Below, piece by piece: positions 25,925 to 39,387 of a DNA stretch of 64,000 nucleotides (positions are counted from its first letter, which is position 1; every line of letters starts with the position of its first letter). The position numbers were made by a program, and so were the translations under genes. The stretch lies in NCBI GenBank assembly GCA_025642075.2, contig JAODUO010000426.1:312501-376500 (forward strand). Reading direction: 5' to 3'. The DNA is from Ridgeia piscesae (taxonomy: Eukaryota > Annelida > Polychaeta > Sabellida > Siboglinidae). Under the pieces are notes generated by a model, which did not search any database, was not told the DNA's origin, and saw only the letters and a program-made list of their open reading frames with translations.

Positions 25925-26385
25925 CTTCTGCAAACAGAATAATATTAAACAATTTTTACACTTCATATATGTAATTTATGTATAAAATAAATAGTACTGG
26001 GTCCAGGATTTATACTTTTGGGACTCCACACTTTATGAATTATTGCTGTTATAGCACACATACTGACTACGGTTTGTTACATAACTTTTAATCGAATCCA
26101 GTGCCAGCCCCTTATTCCATAGCATTGTAACTTACTTAGCAATGGTTTATGATCAGCGGTGTCAAGTGCTTTCTTTAGATCAATAAATGGTGCTTTCTTG
26201 TTTTTCTATTGCTGGATTGATTAGCAATTTCTTCGTTGTCTAATGTTATTCGATCGATATCAACAATTAATTAATTTGAAACCAGAATAATATTAAACAA
26301 TTTTTTACACTTCAAAAGTATTTATTTTATATTATTTTAAATTTGTAATGAATCCGGGCTTCATATTTTTGGGACCCCCCAAAAT
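25925..26385 (-). pseudogene. Decayed LINE reverse transcriptase, partly duplicated
   Basis: Minus-strand reading gives fragments typical of non-LTR reverse transcriptase: FIDLKKALDTADHKPLLSKL (usual form 'DFxKAFDxVxHxxLL'), then YGIRGW, then a GVP block and a LFNIILFAED segment close to the usual 'FADDT' site. Frames shift repeatedly, so it is dead. About 95 bp around the GVP-to-LFNIIL part (from 25931) recurs at about 26283, so two overlapping copies lie in the same orientation about 350 bp apart. Confidence 0.7.
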
Positions 26386-26433
26386 TGATGTTAAAACGAA
26401 GACAAATAATTTTGGGGGCATTTTAAATTTCTG

Positions 26434-26457
26434 AATTTTTTTTTTTCCCCCCCCCAA
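26434..26457. repeat. T-run followed by C-run
   Basis: A T homopolymer followed directly by a C homopolymer, about 10 of each. Length is likely to be error-prone. Confidence 0.9.
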
Positions 26458-26693
26458 GCACCTCCTGTGAATGAACGAGGCCTACAATTACCAGACGGTG
26501 TTGATATGGAAACGGAAAAGTGACGGAGTGTAGTAAGTGACATAACAAAAAGCAATGTTAACGACGGACTCACCGGAAGCGGAAGTGTGTTGGTTATTAG
26601 GCTGGAATCGGAGATGTGCAATGTGCATTAGTATGACAGGTGACTCGTTATATATGAAAATTCCTTTGATCTTTGAGCTGAATCAAAATATGT

Positions 26694-26811
26694 ATAGTCG
26701 AGTTGGTACATTTTGCGTCATCCTCGGAGCGTGGTGTGTACTGTCGCCGCGCCTAGAACATTTCATTCGCTCTACATTGCTTCAATTCGCGTACCGTGTC
26801 CTGTATTACAG
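26694..26811 (+). repeat. About 120-bp direct duplication, copy 1, ending in a splice acceptor
   Basis: Matches 27355-27475 with scattered differences (shared core CTACATTGCTTCAATTCGCG). Copy 1 ends exactly in the acceptor of the stalk/transmembrane exon; the equivalent in copy 2 ends in GCTTAG. The duplication therefore carried an acceptor-bearing intron end past the exon. Confidence 0.8.
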
Positions 26812-26878
26812 ACACTCCGTCGCCATCTCCGGCTCCGTCTTCGTCTCCGCCGACGTCGCCGTGGTCGCCGTGGTCGCC

Positions 26879-26949
<71 letters not shown>

Positions 26950-26950
26950 A

Positions 26951-26998
<48 letters not shown>

Positions 26999-27014
26999 TT
27001 GTCGTTGCAGTTGC

Positions 27015-27045
<31 letters not shown>

Positions 27046-27153
27046 GCTCAAATTAAGTACTACAACGAAGATCGCAATGTGCGTTGGCGCTGTCGTTCTT
27101 GTTGCTGGGATTGCTGCAACCACTGTCGCCTCGTCGGCCAGTGGAGCCGCTAT
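26812..27153 (+). CDS. Exon for a Ser/Pro-rich stalk and a transmembrane segment
   Basis: An acceptor (GTCCTGTATTACAG) opens a phase-1 reading TPSPSPAPSSSPPTSPWSP. It runs into a (TCG)n serine tract and stops at TAG, 26949-26951. Two extra bases (AG, 26950-26951) in the otherwise regular TCG array cause the break. In the frame two bases over, serine continues, then LPPSSPSPSPSPLKLSTTTK and a hydrophobic span (IAMCVGAVVLVAGIAATTVA), up to a consensus donor GTAAGT. That is a mucin-like stalk plus a membrane anchor. Phase 1 fits the CBM14 and EGF exons, so all three may be one type I membrane protein with a short cytoplasmic tail. The AG interruption is an indel, an assembly error or an internal phase-1 acceptor. 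Confidence 0.55.
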
Positions 27154-27354
27154 GTAAGTGCCCACTGTTGACCTGTCCTTGACGTGTATAAGTACTCAGG
27201 ATAAACAAGGTACGACACGCCTTCGAAATGTCTGTGAATCAGCATGACATTCCATTATACATTCTCTCTCAGATGTGACGACTCCAAACGTTTGTATTTC
27301 CAACGATAATCGAACGGAAAAGTGTTCGCTGACGTAGGCTGACAGTGACGTATT

Positions 27355-27475
27355 TGTGTAGTCGAGTAGGTACTACATTTTGCGTCATCCTCGCAGCATG
27401 GTATGCACTGGCGCCGCGTCTAGAACATTTCGTTCGCTCTACATTGCTTCAATTCGCGTACCGTGTCATGCTTAG
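27355..27475 (+). repeat. About 120-bp direct duplication, copy 2
   Basis: This is the partner of 26694-26811 and lies 200 bp downstream of the stalk/transmembrane exon. After it comes no obvious second copy of the exon. Confidence 0.8.
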
Positions 27476-28077
27476 TACGATAGTATGATTATCGATTGAA
27501 AGTTTACAGTTATTGATGGCGCCGCAAACGGAAATTATAACATTGTTCCGAAGTATACATCTTACCGAAATTGTTTATTATTGTAGGTCCATGTAATGTC
27601 ATTTTGGGATGGTAATCCAGAAATTATGTCAGCGAGAATTACAGAATGTCTAAGCTTTCAATCGATACCACAATCGCCGCGATTGGACGAGTCATACAAC
27701 TCTCAAGTACATATCAAACGAGTATTTTGAATATATTTGGTATACATTTTCTCCATCGCATACTGATAATGTTTAAATAACGAAAATACCTTTATTACTT
27801 CACAGCACACGGACGTGTTCCTACATACCGGACATCGGATCGGCCATTCTGGCTTCTGTGTGTGGGATTGCTTCGAGATTAGGAATGAAACAAAAACAAG
27901 AAGAACAAGAAGAAGAAGAAGAAGAAACAGCATTGTTTTCATGGGGGACACTAACACATTACTTCTATGGTAGTGAAGATTCAAAATGAGAACACAAACA
28001 ACGACACCACACAAACCAATATGTATGCAACATAACAATGCATTTACACGATGGGTTTGCGTGTACTTATAAAAAAT
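27476..28077. other. No firm gene
   Basis: An acceptor-like TTATTATTGTAG at about 27585 would, in the phase left by the transmembrane exon, give an immediate short tail ending at TAA. That is possible but weak. A (GAA)n tract at about 27897-27926 makes a leucine-rich minus-strand frame look membrane-like; I do not believe it is a gene. Confidence 0.3.
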
Positions 28078-28600
28078 ATTCTTAATTGACTGTTTGAGTT
28101 ATTTTTGATGACCTAAACAGCCGATTGTTCAACAGTGTAACATATACATGTAGTCTCCAAATTAAAAAGCGAACATATCTTGAGAACAGCCATTTTTCAA
28201 AATGGCTGCCAAAGAAATTTTCCCGACTCTTTATAACTGCGTCATGTAGAACAATAACTGGCATTGAGATTGATATTAAATATTTTGAACATATCCTGTT
28301 TTCGTGTCAGCCATTTTAAAGATGGCAGTCGTCAATGCAATTGTATAATTTTCTCAAATTCCGCGTCACAAAGAGCAATTACCTTTACGTGTCTGATAGA
28401 TTGGTGGATAGCGATATCGAATATAGTATAATTGACCATCAACAATATTCACAGATCTGCAGTTTAGAATATAGCGTCCAGTTAAGCCTACAATTTCTGT
28501 ATATTAACTACAACATCATCTGGAGCCACGTGGTTTATGTCATAAGGGTTTATATATATGATGATTCCCTTGTGGGATTGTGCCTCCTCTCAAGACATTC
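28078..28600 (+). repeat. Dispersed repeat family, copy 2
   Basis: Same orientation as the copy at 24955-25550, about 3.1 kb away. Its right end runs directly into LINE coding sequence at about 28640. It may be the 5' region of that LINE, or an older repeat it landed beside. Confidence 0.75.
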
Positions 28601-28639
28601 TCAACCATTTCTCCAAAACTGGTTCTCTTTTATTTGACT

Positions 28640-30665
28640 TTAATGTACCACAAGGTGTTTTATCTTGTACCAATCCTAACTGTCATGATGAAGACGACCA
28701 GCTACTGCTATGCAAATTGTATAATGATACTTTAAATTCTCTTACGGATGCTTCCGAGGTCATTCTTTCTAAAGTTCACAACACGTTTCCAAAACACATC
28801 GTTCATTGTTGGAATGACCTGGTCAGGGAGCCCCAGACATAATCCTTTGTATGATTTAATGGAAATCAAACGTGTCCAGTTTAAACGCAATAAAAGACGT
28901 TGTGAAGAAAATGCTTAATCTCGTAGGGCTGAGAGACTAGCTTCCAATCTGAGCAGTCACGATTTAAAACATTTTTTGATGGGCTTAAACAAGTAAGCAA
29001 TGCCAAGCTTCCTAACCTTAGTAATGTTGGAGGTGCCAGAAATATGTGGCTTCGTCATTACCATTCGTTGATTAATTCTATACCTGATTCTCCTGTTCAC
29101 ATTCACAATGCTGCTATACACTGTAGCACAATTAATAATAATATAGTTGTTAAAGTTGAAGAACTACAATAAATAATATCGACTATACCAATTGGAAAAG
29201 TCTCTCGTTATGTTCATATAAGCAATGAACATTTTTAGTATGCTAATGAAAAACTACATGTTCGTATTTCACTGTAAAACAGTAGTCTGTTAATGCATGT
29301 TTTGTTTTTACCTGATACAGTGATGGTTACTATCATAGCTCCTTTCATTAAAAATAAAGCTGGCGTTTTGTCAGATAATAACAATTATAGAACCATTGCC
29401 CTTGCCATAGTTGCTAGCACACCAGTTGAATGATTACTATTATCCAGGGCTACCACATTTCTCACTACATGTGCCGATCAGTTTGGGTTTATAAAGCAGC
29501 ACGCTACCGAGAGGCTTACATTTGTGTTGAAAGAACTCCTCTATATATGTCACAATGTTGGATACCTCCAAACTCTTTGACAAAATAAATCATAGCAAGT
29601 TTTACGGTATATTATTTGACCGTGGCTGTCTGCCTTTTATACCACTGGCATGCACCCAAAACAGTTACTTTTTTACTGCCTCAAATGGTGTTAAACAGGG
29701 TGGGATCATTTCCCCCACCGTTTCAAAGTGTACATGTATGACTTAAGTGTAAATCTCAACAAATTTCAAATTGGCTGTCTTTATGCAGGCACCTTAATCA
29801 ACCACTTGATGTATGCTGATGACCTCTGTATTTTTTCTCCCAGTGTTGCTGGTTTGAGAAAACTTGCTTGCTGCGCCAAGTATGGCTAATTATTTAATAT
29901 TACATATACTACCAATGCGTTTTAATGTATGGTTATCGACAGCAGCCCCCAGCACATGAAAAATAATCCATTGTTTCAATCTCAATAACCGTCCATTACC
30001 TTATACTACGAAATATAAATATCTAGGTAATATAATCAAATTAAAACCTGACGACATTGCCAGAAAAAAATGCATGTATGAACAAGCTAACGTTTAAGCA
30101 CGGAACTTTTGTCTTTGTAGTCTTCCACGAAAATTACTTTATTTCAAGCATACTGTGCTCCAATGTACGTACACTCCAGCCTTTGTTGCAAATTCAAATA
30201 TCTGAGCTTTAAAAGCATTACACACACATTGACAGTCTCAGAATTTTATTTAACTGGCCACCAAGATGAATTACAAGTTTCATGTGTTCCGACAGCTACA
30301 ATAAATCTTAAAAAAACCCGCATTCTTTCATCCACATTTAGCATTTTATGTCGTTTTCATCAGTCAACAAAATATCTTTTTGCTACGTACTTCCATACAA
30401 ATATACATTTTGGAAGGTCTATGTACAAATATTGTACATCCCAATTGTACACATGATATTTGTATTGTAAACCAATTTTTTTATAGAAATATTGTTATCA
30501 CTAATTCAATTGTTTTCACGACGTATTTTGTCACCTATTTATTTATTCTTTATACTAATGCACTTGTACCTCATAATTGTTGTAATAGTATTTTATGTAT
30601 TGTACTTTTTATTGTATTTTATGTATACATATCAATCACCAACCTGGGTAGCTGCCTATCTTAAA
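28640..30665 (+). pseudogene. Decayed non-LTR retrotransposon (LINE)
   Basis: Fragments in several frames follow the normal LINE order. First comes a pre-RT region (…MWLRHYHSLINSIPDS at about 29044). Then come SDNNNYRTIALAIVAS at about 29370, a palm segment with DKINHSKF at about 29576, NGVKQGGIISP at about 29685 and the catalytic LMYADDLCIF at about 29810. A degraded C-terminal region extends to about 30660. Stops and frameshifts are numerous, so it cannot make protein. It differs in motif detail (VKQGG, YADD) from the CR1-like element at 42-44 kb, so it is a separate family. Confidence 0.8.
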
Positions 30666-32728
30666 TAAGGTCCATTTAAATAGCAATGCGGGTTAGATAT
30701 CAGAAGTAAGTACTATAGCATAAACATTCAGCCACACTGTAGGGAATGCACAGGTGTGATAACAGATAAAGTATACAGGTGAAACGTGCATGCATGTTTT
30801 TCTCCATGCATACTGAATACAGAAAACGCTCATAAGGCGAGTGCGAAAGAGAGACACCAACGGTGAAACATGTTCGTTTCTATGTTCACTGAATGCAGAC
30901 GACGCACAGAAGGCATGCAGAACGAGGCAGTCCAACTTATCCATGATGCCGTCTCTGATGGTGGCCAATGGGCCGCACTGCAGATGTATTTGCTTTCAAT
31001 GACCGACGGACACTGACTCTGATCCCGGGTCGACGAAGGTCCGCTGCTATTTCACGGGCACCCCGGACTGTTCGATGGCCAATCACCGCCGGCGGACCCA
31101 GATTCTGCTTTGCCCACGCCGCGTGACACGACGACATCCCAAACGACACATCGAGGAGGACGAGGAACTCGGCGACGTAGAATGTGGACGCCCGTGTGGG
31201 AAGATGTCGGGAAACAACAGGTGACCTGCAACACACAAAAACAACGATATTGTCAGTGGTCACTTCATGTTTTCCGACCGAGAAAGACATTTTAATATTC
31301 CTGGTCGTGTTGGCTGATAGGTCGTCAATTTAAGAATGTTCTTCGTGATACAACGGGGTTTATGCACCCCTAAATACTACATCAACTGGCTCGCAGCTCT
31401 TCTGGTGGAGAATCATACTGTCAGACGAACGGATGGAAAACCTTTCTGAAGAAAGCAAACGAAGGTTGTGTATAAGATAAAGTTTTGTTTTTGCTTTATT
31501 TTGTCTTAAACTGGGACCTGGCGGCGCTTGGTATATCCAGCTGTAGCCTATTTGGCAGCCTAAGACTAAGTTGCCATATTGTTAGGTTTGCGTTCCTAAC
31601 TTAGATTCGAGGAACCATTTACACGTACCAGACAACTCGTTACCCATGCGGTGCAATTTCGTTCGAGAAAACAAATAGAACCAGGAGGTTGGCACAGTTC
31701 GCCCGTGCGCAAATATCTGATTATATAATTGAAAGCCGGAAATGGCCTGTCATTGTGTTTACAATATTTTACAAATAAGATGCACTAGCGGCGAATTCCC
31801 ATCTCAATAGTTTATACGATGGCAACTTTTGTTTTTGCTTGCCAGATTCCATATATTTATGCTGCGTTAATAGCATTTGTGTGATAATTTGTCACTTATG
31901 TCATGTTCTTGTTTGTAAGTGAAATCGCGTTTAGCGCACATTTAATTTATAACCAATATGACGTTTGAAGGCGAAACGCATGATTTACATATTGGGAAAG
32001 CCCAATGGCAATGTTGACAAAGTTGCCATTGCCGATGTTGATCATAGTCCGGAGTTCGTCGTTGGCATAGGTAAGCTGAGGGCTGGACACAACTGGAACG
32101 TGTATTTATTATAATTTAGTTAGCTAGATTAGTCGTCCGGTTTCCGCCATTTTGAGGCCATGCTGGGTTCCTGCCTCAGTGATTCTCATTTATTCTAATT
32201 GTGATTACATCGCTGCATCTCATATTGACTACATCTTTTGTAAGATATATTGAACATCTTGGTAACAGGACATAAGAGAATTGCTGCAACGCTGTCTGTC
32301 ACTAATACAAAACCATGCAAACAATTGTTTGAGACGCATTTCGATTCGAAAGCAAACGCATATCACGTGACTTCCTGCGGCCTAATCCGTGACAGCGATG
32401 TAAACAATCATCATTCTTTCGATCTATCGGACGAAATTGTAAGCAATTATTCACGCTGATCAGAATAGATGAGTCAACGAACGTCTCGTTGCGTTTATGC
32501 AGTGAGTGCATTGCGGCTTGTCACAGTGACTTCAGTTTGACGCGTGAAGTGATTGTGTCTTACGAATATTGCATCGTGTATTTCAATACAGCCAACTCAC
32601 TTGAAACTATGCTTTCATGCCATTGATGAAATACGCGGTTCTGATTTATAATGGGAAGCGTTGTTGCAGTTTTGTTAATATTATGGTTTTATAAACACAG
32701 AAATAGAGTGCTCCATTAATATTATAGT
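30666..32728. other. No recognised gene
   Basis: Three overlapping frames at 30937-31295 coincide with a GC-richer patch. None has a domain I can defend. The remainder is ordinary noncoding sequence with occasional CCATTTT motifs. Confidence 0.4.
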
Positions 32729-33136
32729 ACATAATAATAATAATGACTTTAGCGCCAATATCCTCGAAGATCAAGCTCAGTGGCGCGACAAAACCAAAGA
32801 ATTAAGCAAACTCGTAATCGAAAACAATGCGTTAGTCGTCAATGAATGGATGAAGAAGCTAGGAGGCTAAGGAGGATAGGCAGCATTAAAGCGATAGGTT
32901 TTTAGACGTCGGCGGAATGAAACTATATTAACTTCTGATTTAACACTGGCAGAAAGCGAATTCCACACCGTTGGTGCGGCAACCGAGAAAGCTCGGGTCC
33001 CAGCTTTCGTTTTCACCCGAGGGATGTAAAGAGGGTTACCACTGGTTGAGCGTAGCTGTCCGGAATTTCTTGCTGGAGTTTGCAAGTTGAAACGAGTTGG
33101 CCTGCGCGAGAGTGTTCTATAAATAGCCACAGCCAC
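32729..33136 (-). mobile_element. 3' end of a LINE, 5'-truncated
   Basis: The minus-strand frame from 33136 ends RRLKTYRFNAAYPP with a stop near 32867. It contains TKAGTRAFSVAAPTVWNSLS, a signature found at the C-terminus of many LINE reverse-transcriptase ORFs. The 3' UTR continues to about 32729, where it ends in (TTA)n on the minus strand, a normal LINE terminus. The scrap at 845-890 is the same family end. Confidence 0.75.
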
Positions 33137-33264
33137 AAGCGTCAGTTGAAATGTGTCGTCTAGAGCGGATATAGTCCCTTTCAGTATGCCATACGGTCTT
33201 AATTAGAACTGTTCCTTTGAGTACTTCCAGATGTCAGTTATTAGATTTCATTAAACTAGTTAGC

Positions 33265-33535
33265 CTTTTTTATAACATAATCGCCAAACCGACCTGTCGT
33301 CGGTTCGCTGGCTAAACTGGCAGTCGGGGTCAGGGTTGTTGTCCTACTCAGGGGTTCCTTTTCCTCATAGACTGAGACCCGTGATCCGAGAGTAATGTGA
33401 TCTCAGAGTCACGACGCATACACAGTCCAATGATGAGAGCCAGGTCTATACACCAATCATCCTGCCTGCCTGGTCCGGGTACTGAATCCAGTGAGCCAGG
33501 CGGATTTGCTAACGATTACACCAACCACACAATAA
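33265..33535 (-). repeat. Possible tRNA-related SINE
   Basis: Read on the minus strand from about 33530, the segment begins GGTTGGTGTAATCGTTAGCA, which resembles a tRNA A box. A degenerate B-box-like GGATTCAGTACC follows. The right part shares TCGCCAAACCG with other places in the window, including the complement near 13780. It is weak and may be something else. Confidence 0.25.
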
Positions 33536-33715
33536 TTTATAATAGTTATTTTTAAATGCGCCCTTTTCAGAACTAGAACCTTTTTCTGATCTGCCAACCA
33601 GTGGGTAGTGGTGTGGTCGGAAAACGCAAAGGCGACTTTGTAGCGAAATCTGATGTCAGCTAGGATTACTACAAGGAAACGTGCCTGCTTATTGGCTCAT
33701 ATGCGTGGCCGGTGT

Positions 33716-33880
33716 GTCGTGTGTTGTGTTGTGTTGTGTTGTGTTGTGTTGTGTTGTGTTGTGTTGTGTTGTGTTGTGTTGTGTTGTGTTGTGTTGTGTT
33801 GTGTTGTGTTGTGTTGTGTTGTGTTGTGTTGTGTTGTGTTGTGTTGTGTTGTGTGTCGTGTCGTGTTGTGTTGTGTTACG
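33716..33880. repeat. (GTGTT)n pentanucleotide array
   Basis: About 27 perfect units, with minor variants (GTGTC) at the edges. All plus frames are open (Cys-Val-Val-Leu repeats) and meaningless. Confidence 0.97.
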
Positions 33881-34471
33881 GTGTATCACCGACCACGGTC
33901 AGGTCGACGGACACTGCATTTGTCGCGTGTTTTGTTACCCGAACACCATCGGGGATATTATATTTTGGAATGTTCCTTAGTCGCCAACTAATATTTTGTC
34001 TTTTGTCGTAAGAACTCCGGACACTGCATATTCTTCAGTCGATGACACATGCCGACGTCTTGAGATACGATTTGTCGTCAGCTTGCTTCACAAATCGGAT
34101 GGTGTCCGCCATGCTTAACACGAGCATTCTCTCGCTAGGTCCCAAATAAACTTATTTTGTAAGTAAATAACAGGTGGTTTATAAATGTTACAAATATATG
34201 AATTGTATCTTTTTGTTGCTCGGTAATGACATGAAGGTAGTTATGTCCAGATGTAGCGATAGACGGCAATAACAGCGACTTAATGCTGTCTTAGTTATAT
34301 ACTGAATGCGACATATTACTAGCTTGGGGTAGGTTAAATGTGAGTTGTCCTACCATCAAACTTGAACTCGGCTGCCAAACTATGTCATCAGTTGCTGCTT
34401 ACACCTGGCGGACAGCAAGTTATCTCGCACACTGAAAGAACACGGGGAGTCAACGTTATACATCGATTCAT

Positions 34472-34474
<3 letters not shown>
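33881..34474. other. No recognised feature
   Basis: No exon, repeat or motif stands out. Confidence 0.4.

Positions 34475-34512
<38 letters not shown>
34475..34512. repeat. (AT)n microsatellite
   Basis: About 38 bp of alternating A/T. Confidence 0.95.
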
Positions 34513-34524
<12 letters not shown>

Positions 34525-34740
34525 TATTGCAACAAAGAGATAAGCGAGCGAAAAAATGAAAACACACCCAACGGCACTCAAGTTGCCAGCATTTGTATTT
34601 CTAGCCCGATCCAAAGGACATTAGTATGGTTTGACAGGTTCCATGTTGGCTTACACGCTAGGTTTCACATGATTATTACTAAAATAACCTATGAATGGAC
34701 ATACAACTGTGCCTTTTTCAGTGTCTTACACACTGTCGAC

Positions 34741-36033
<1,293 letters not shown>

Positions 36034-36606
36034 AATTTACATTATTTCGATGTATTGTGCACTAACAGAACAAACTACAACATACCACAGATCGCATAGT
36101 GATGGAATATGTACAAGACTGGCCATGAGATTTGCCAGGCCACCTTCTCTGCCCAGCTCGTTTCCATCCAACCTGTACAAGTTACTCTAATTAAATTTAC
36201 ATTCTGTGATAGTCCGTATGTTATATGCATTTTTAGGAATACCAGCACAAAAAAAGATTAAATACGACCGCCAGCCATACGTTTGTTTCCCGATGGCCGG
36301 ATTTGAGGTTTACGAAATCGTTATACTATTTATCAAACACAACATTAAAGGCCAAATTAACATATACTGTAGGAAGTATGATGGTCAAAGCAAATTATAA
36401 TGTATAATTGTTTGTGATTGATAAGTAAAAAGCAATCACTAGAAATTATGCTATACAGGCAATTAAAACGGTTTCAAACAAACTGTATTAGTTACTGTTT
36501 TGTTTTTGGAAAACCAACAATACATACAAATACTCATGCATCTTCGACGCGTGCATTCTTCTACATGAACACAGCTTACCATAGCTGTTCCAGCTTCTGG
36601 CAGATA
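36034..36606. other. No recognised gene
   Basis: Short frames only; none has a domain. Confidence 0.35.
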
Positions 36607-37994
<1,388 letters not shown>

Positions 37995-38310
37995 CATTTT
38001 GCCGGAAGTCTTGTTACGGATGTTATGGGAGGCACCATTTTTACGGAAGTCGTGTTACGGATGTTATGATAGGAAGCGCTGCCATTTTTAAACGCGCAAC
38101 CATTTTGCCGGAAGTCTTGTTATGGGAGGCGCCGTTTTACGGATGTTATGATAGGAAGCGCTGCCATTTTTAAACGCGCAACCATTTTGCCGGAAGTGGT
38201 GCTACGGATGTTATGGGAGGCGCCATTTTGCCGGAAGTGGTGATACGGATGTTATGGGAGGCGCCATTTTGCCGGAGGTCGTGTTATGGATGTGGTGATA
38301 GGAAGCGGCA
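37995..38310. promoter_or_regulatory. Irregular tandem repeat rich in ETS-like GCCGGAAGT motifs
   Basis: Segments containing CCATTTTGCCGGAAGT and ACGGATGTTATGGGAGGCGC repeat in varying combinations over about 300 bp. Exact GCCGGAAGT occurs at 38001, 38107, 38189 and 38230, with near variants at about 38042 and 38271. CCGGAAGT is the core site of ETS factors such as GABPA, and CCATTTT next to GC resembles YY1 sites. Both are common in animal core promoters. A plus-strand ATG frame (38368-38625) begins just downstream, and on the minus strand this is the 3' side of the zinc-finger ORF. Regulatory function is inferred from motifs only. Confidence 0.45.
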
Positions 38311-38354
38311 TTTTGGTGGAAACGAAAACGTTCAACAGTATATTACTATAATGT

Positions 38355-38567
38355 TTAACTCACCACGATGGCGTGCAATGCGTCGTCCGTCGCGACCCTC
38401 TTGCGACGGTTACAACGTCCACGAGACATATGGCGCCTCCAACCATCTTTCCTGGAAAAGGACGTCCCACAATGGGGGCAGTCAAATGATGCCCTTGATG
38501 GTAGTGGTGATGGCGGCGGTGCCACAACGCATACGTCCGCTGCCCTTGATGATGGTGGCGGTGGCAT
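38355..38567 (-). CDS. Small ORF with one C2H2-like (C2HC) zinc finger
   Basis: The minus-strand frame from ATG at 38567 encodes 70 residues and stops at 38355. After a proline-rich start (MPPPPSSRAA) it contains CPHCGTSFSRKDGWRRHMSRGRC split as C-x2-C-x12-H-x5-C, with the aromatic after TS and the 'SRKD..RRH' helix expected of a classical finger. The last ligand is Cys, not His. A basic tail (CNRRKR) follows. Such fingers bind DNA. The frame is open upstream of the ATG to an acceptor-like CTTGTTGTAG at about 38592, so this may be a last exon. The overlapping plus-strand frame has no domain. A single finger could also come from a transposable element. Confidence 0.45.
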   Translation of the reverse strand: MPPPPSSRAADVCVVAPPPSPLPSRASFDCPHCGTSFSRKDGWRRHMSRGRCNRRKRVATDDALHAIVVS

Positions 38568-38718
38568 AAGGACTACGCAACCGTCCGACTACAACAAGGA
38601 CCGAACGAGAGTTTTAGTCATGTAATTTAAAATATACGTATTCGCGTTTTCTAAAATTAACAAAGTTATAGTTAACATGAAAAATCGACAAATGACATTG
38701 ACATTGACAAACACTTAC

Positions 38719-38845
38719 CACACGAATGCCATTCGGGCTGTCGGCTCCGCCTCTGTCGTCGCCGGGACAGGGAGTGGTTCTGGTGGTGGTGGTGGTCCCA
38801 ATGGGGGAAATGCCTCACCGTAAGTCGGAATTAAGGCTAAACCAC
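38719..38845 (-). CDS. Proline-rich exon candidate
   Basis: The minus-strand reading (…PPLGPPPPPEPLPVPATTEA…) is open from an AG near 38847 to a consensus donor GTG|GTAAGTG at 38719. It ends in phase 2, which does not join in frame with the zinc-finger exon at the acceptor seen near 38592 (a stop appears). The link is therefore unproven. The plus strand is also open here and ends in CC|GTAAGT, so even the strand is uncertain. Confidence 0.25.
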
Positions 38846-38849
38846 TGGT

Positions 38850-39379
38850 TGTATTGTGATGTTGGCGAACGGGTCACCTGAGGGCGTCGGCAAAGGACCA
38901 ACCTGATCTCATTGTGTAAGGCAAGCGGTTCTTCTAATACTTCGAGTTGAATTCAAGTGAACGAATGACAGCCTCAAAAAACGGCCGTCTTATACACGTT
39001 TAGAGGTGGTCGTTAGAGTCAGGTGGGCGTACCGAAAAATCACAACTCGGCAAAACGCACGGTGACACGGCGATACATTGTTGCAAGAATGGTATTTTTT
39101 GCATCAGCGCACCAGTTTACTATAACATTGTATCGAATTGGCTGACAAAAAATAGTGAGTCACTGACTGCATCAGTTGACGGATTTAATATTAAGTCACG
39201 TGACCGTGCCGAAAATAATTGTTGTAGAAAACAACGCCGACCGCATTGCAAGCATCACCCCTAAAAAGTACGGACGTCTGGGTAACCCCCTTGCTTCGCG
39301 CCGCTCTCACCAGGATAGCCTCATTGACTATTATTTTTTTAGAAGTAGTTGAAACATAAGAGACACGCATCTCGGAGGT
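38850..39379. other. No recognised feature
   Basis: Nothing with splice sites or domains was seen. Confidence 0.4.
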
Positions 39380-39387
39380 ATTCACTG

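Noticed and set aside
27703..28038. Leucine-rich minus-strand membrane-like frame
   Set aside because: The hydrophobic run comes from a (GAA)n tract.
30937..31290. Possible Tc1/mariner-like helix-turn-helix on the minus strand (…VRGAREIAADL…)
   Set aside because: Resemblance is limited to a short stretch; no catalytic DDE pattern or inverted repeats were found.
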